Origin: Davidsoniella eucalypti
Taxonomy: Eukaryota; Ascomycota; Sordariomycetes; Microascales; Ceratocystidaceae
Assembly (NCBI GenBank): GCA_004009845.1
Contig: RMBW01000355.1
Location: 1-11,203 of the forward strand
DNA: 11,203 nt
Reading direction: 5' to 3'
A model generated the notes under the pieces. That model did not search any database. It was not told the origin of the DNA and worked only from the letters and a program-made list of their open reading frames with translations. A program made the translations under genes and the position numbers. Positions 9,352 through 11,203 of the stretch are shown here, piece after piece. Numbering within the stretch: position 1 is the first letter of the stretch; each line of letters opens with the position of its first letter.

Positions 9352-9359
9352 CTTATATA
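9352..9359 (-). promoter_or_regulatory. TATA-box-like TATATAAG upstream of the LITAF gene
   Basis: TATATAAG reads on the minus strand and ends only 11 nt before the proposed ATG at 9340. A functional TATA box normally lies farther from the transcription start, so either it is not used or transcripts begin inside or after the first exon proposed here. In the latter case translation might start at a later in-frame ATG, for example 9007-9005. A pyrimidine-rich stretch lies farther upstream on this strand, about 9440-9485. Confidence 0.4.
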
Positions 9360-9805
9360 GTAAAACACTTGCTGAAAACAAGCGGATATATGTATGCTGC
9401 AGCTGCACAAAAGTTAAGTATTGGAGCGTACTTTTGTACCTTGACAAAGAAGAACAAAGACAAAAAAGAAAATAGGAAGAAAACCGAGATCTAAAAGACA
9501 GGATGGGCGTAGCAACTTGGAAATATGGGGTTCGTGAAAGTGCCTCGGGCGTAATTTCTTCATCAACTTAACCCGCAGTCTACCAGCGTTCTTATATTTG
9601 TGTCTATTGACCATGCCTTCGCTTACGCTAGTCCTAATTTTGAGTCTTTTCAAGAGACATTGGATTTACATAACGCCCGATAACATAGAAACATCCTACA
9701 ATTTACAACCCAAAATAATATATTGCAAGGATAATGCAACGCCTCCTTGAAAAACGGGCGATTGCATCTTAATCGCTCCGTAGCCAAAGCAACCGTACTA
9801 GTACC

Positions 9806-9836
9806 TGTATATGTACAGATATGTACATGTATGTAT
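9806..9836. repeat. TGTA-rich simple repeat
   Basis: A degenerate run of TGTA/TACA units (TGTATATGTACA, then GATATGTACATGTATGTA) includes the short palindrome TGTACA. It lies in noncoding DNA. Confidence 0.7.
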
Positions 9837-10796
9837 TTATGTCTAACAGTAGAGGTAAATTACGTGAATGTAAGCTTAAATAAAGTAACTGTCCTTTTCT
9901 AAATGATCTACAAATGGACGTATCGCCTAAAAAGCCGGGCGTTATGTACGACACGATGGAGAGTTGATACGGAGCTATTTTGGCATTGCGACTGTTATAT
10001 AGAATTGTAATGTACTTTCAAAAACTTACATAGTGAGCTAGTTATAACCAGTTAGTTACATGGTTTTTATACATAAATCCAACTGCACAACTACGTATAA
10101 TAGTAGTGGTAGCTATCCTAAATAGATACAAAGTTACATGTTCTGAAATGGAGAGTTAGAGATTCATCTTTCTATTTGTTGTCTGTATACCCCCATTATC
10201 ATGGAACATTCATAAGCTGTCGATTGACCTCTATTTTCTATCTGATGGACAAACGAGTTAGATTTATAGAACAAGAATGCTGATATACCTGATTACATTA
10301 AACCATGAACTTGGCTTCCGAAATGTACATGCTACTCTTTGTTTCTAACTATGACTAGTTACTACGTTTATTAACTGCCAAAAAATCTTCATAGCTCTAT
10401 AGCTCCATAAGATAAATGAATTAAAAAAAAAATTTAACTGTCAAAATATAATGCAGTCAAGAACATAATACCTAGGGTGGTTTGCATTTTGGGGGATATT
10501 CGCATACAGAGTAATTGTAGGTAACTTGTATCTAAGGATACCGAGGTGCTACGTAGCTATTAAAGCTCCATTTCCACCTTGACAAAAATGAAAAAAAAGA
10601 TTGAATTAGGTAAACTTGAAAGGTTGAAAGTCTGTTTTGTCAATGATGTAAGGATCGTATCTAAATGTATGAATTTAACTTACCACACCATTTTTAGTGT
10701 TTGATATTTTTCCTTGGCTTTAGGTCTCTTTAGCCTTTCCTTTCCCGAGCTGTTCTGGAATTATGTAGTTAGCTGTACGACATAGATTAAAATCTG

Positions 10797-10812
10797 ATAA
10801 CTACATAGTTAT
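10797..10812. repeat. Short inverted repeat, 7-bp arms
   Basis: ATAACTA and TAGTTAT flank a two-base centre. It is one of several occurrences of a TAACTA-like motif in this arm. It is too short and A+T-rich to call a terminator. Confidence 0.6.
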
Positions 10813-11203
10813 ATAAATCATTTTAACTATGTGCACATTACTTGTCTTGTTTGAAAGCATTCACTAAGAAATATCAAAAAAACTCCTAAAATTCTCTAAA
10901 TATATATTTTGTATCATTGGGATTATCTGTGCCTTTTAATGATTAACAACTTTGTTGGTCCTTATTTTGGTCAGCACTAAAGTATATACCTCAGTCTAAA
11001 GTCACACAGCACCCAAGCCATAAAAGGGATAGTTCAGAAGAGAGGCAGTTAGGCAACATCATAAGACTATCACAATCAACTTGCATTGATTTGGAAGTCA
11101 AGCTAACAACTCTCTTCTGTTTGAATGTATCTCAATGTCTAGAAAGAAACTTTGCCACAAAATAGCTGTATCTGTGTATAATATAACGTAACTACATATA
11201 ACT

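Larger units (their letters stand above)
9341..11203. other. Gene-free right arm, strongly A+T-rich toward the end
   Basis: The first few hundred bases are the upstream region of the LITAF gene. Beyond about 9660 there is no open frame of note, no domain and no tRNA. From about 9960 to the end the sequence is visibly A+T-rich and TpA-rich, with a recurrent motif described separately, consistent with an old degraded repeat or a gene-poor compartment. Confidence 0.6.

Noticed and set aside
1..11203. A novel multi-gene system
   Set aside because: Only three unrelated eukaryotic housekeeping-type loci are visible, with no co-directional cluster, CRISPR-like array or cargo-like gene set.

Overview
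The window looks like nuclear DNA of a filamentous ascomycete (Pezizomycotina). It is gene-sparse, with short introns carrying CTAAC or CTGAC branch sites and long A+T-rich spacers. The protein families are a two-TOG XMAP215-type microtubule polymerase, the C-terminus of VPS13, and a LITAF-domain protein with a long Pro/Gln/Ser-rich arm. Genus and species cannot be read from the sequence.

Layout, left to right. Positions 1-2100 hold no recognisable gene. From about 2140 to 3253 (+) lies the 3' end of a VPS13 gene. Its last roughly 250 codons are very well preserved but interrupted by a one-base deletion. The stretch just upstream is recognisable only as scattered, frame-shifted VPS13 motifs, and the remaining part of the roughly 3,000-residue protein is not seen. 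Positions 3254-3907 are a spacer between convergent genes. From 6942 down to 3908 (-) is an intact STU2/Alp14-type gene with two introns. The second intron is a stop-free multiple of three and is easily missed. Positions 6943-8261 are a spacer. From 9340 down to 8262 (-) is a LITAF-domain gene with one intron and an apparent one-base deletion in an A-run that separates the N-terminal arm from the LITAF domain. From 9341 to the end no gene is visible, and the last 1.2 kb is strongly A+T-rich with a recurring TAACTA/GTTACAT-like motif, suggestive of an eroded repeat.

The genes do not form a pathway or cluster: a microtubule polymerase, a lipid-transfer protein relic and a membrane-associated zinc-binding protein are ordinary fungal housekeeping functions. 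No undescribed multi-gene system is visible. The points worth a second look are the decayed VPS13 end with an apparent 200-bp insertion, the hidden intron in STU2, and the broken LITAF frame. The two one-base deletions both fall in mononucleotide runs, so sequencing error has to be excluded before either gene is called dead.
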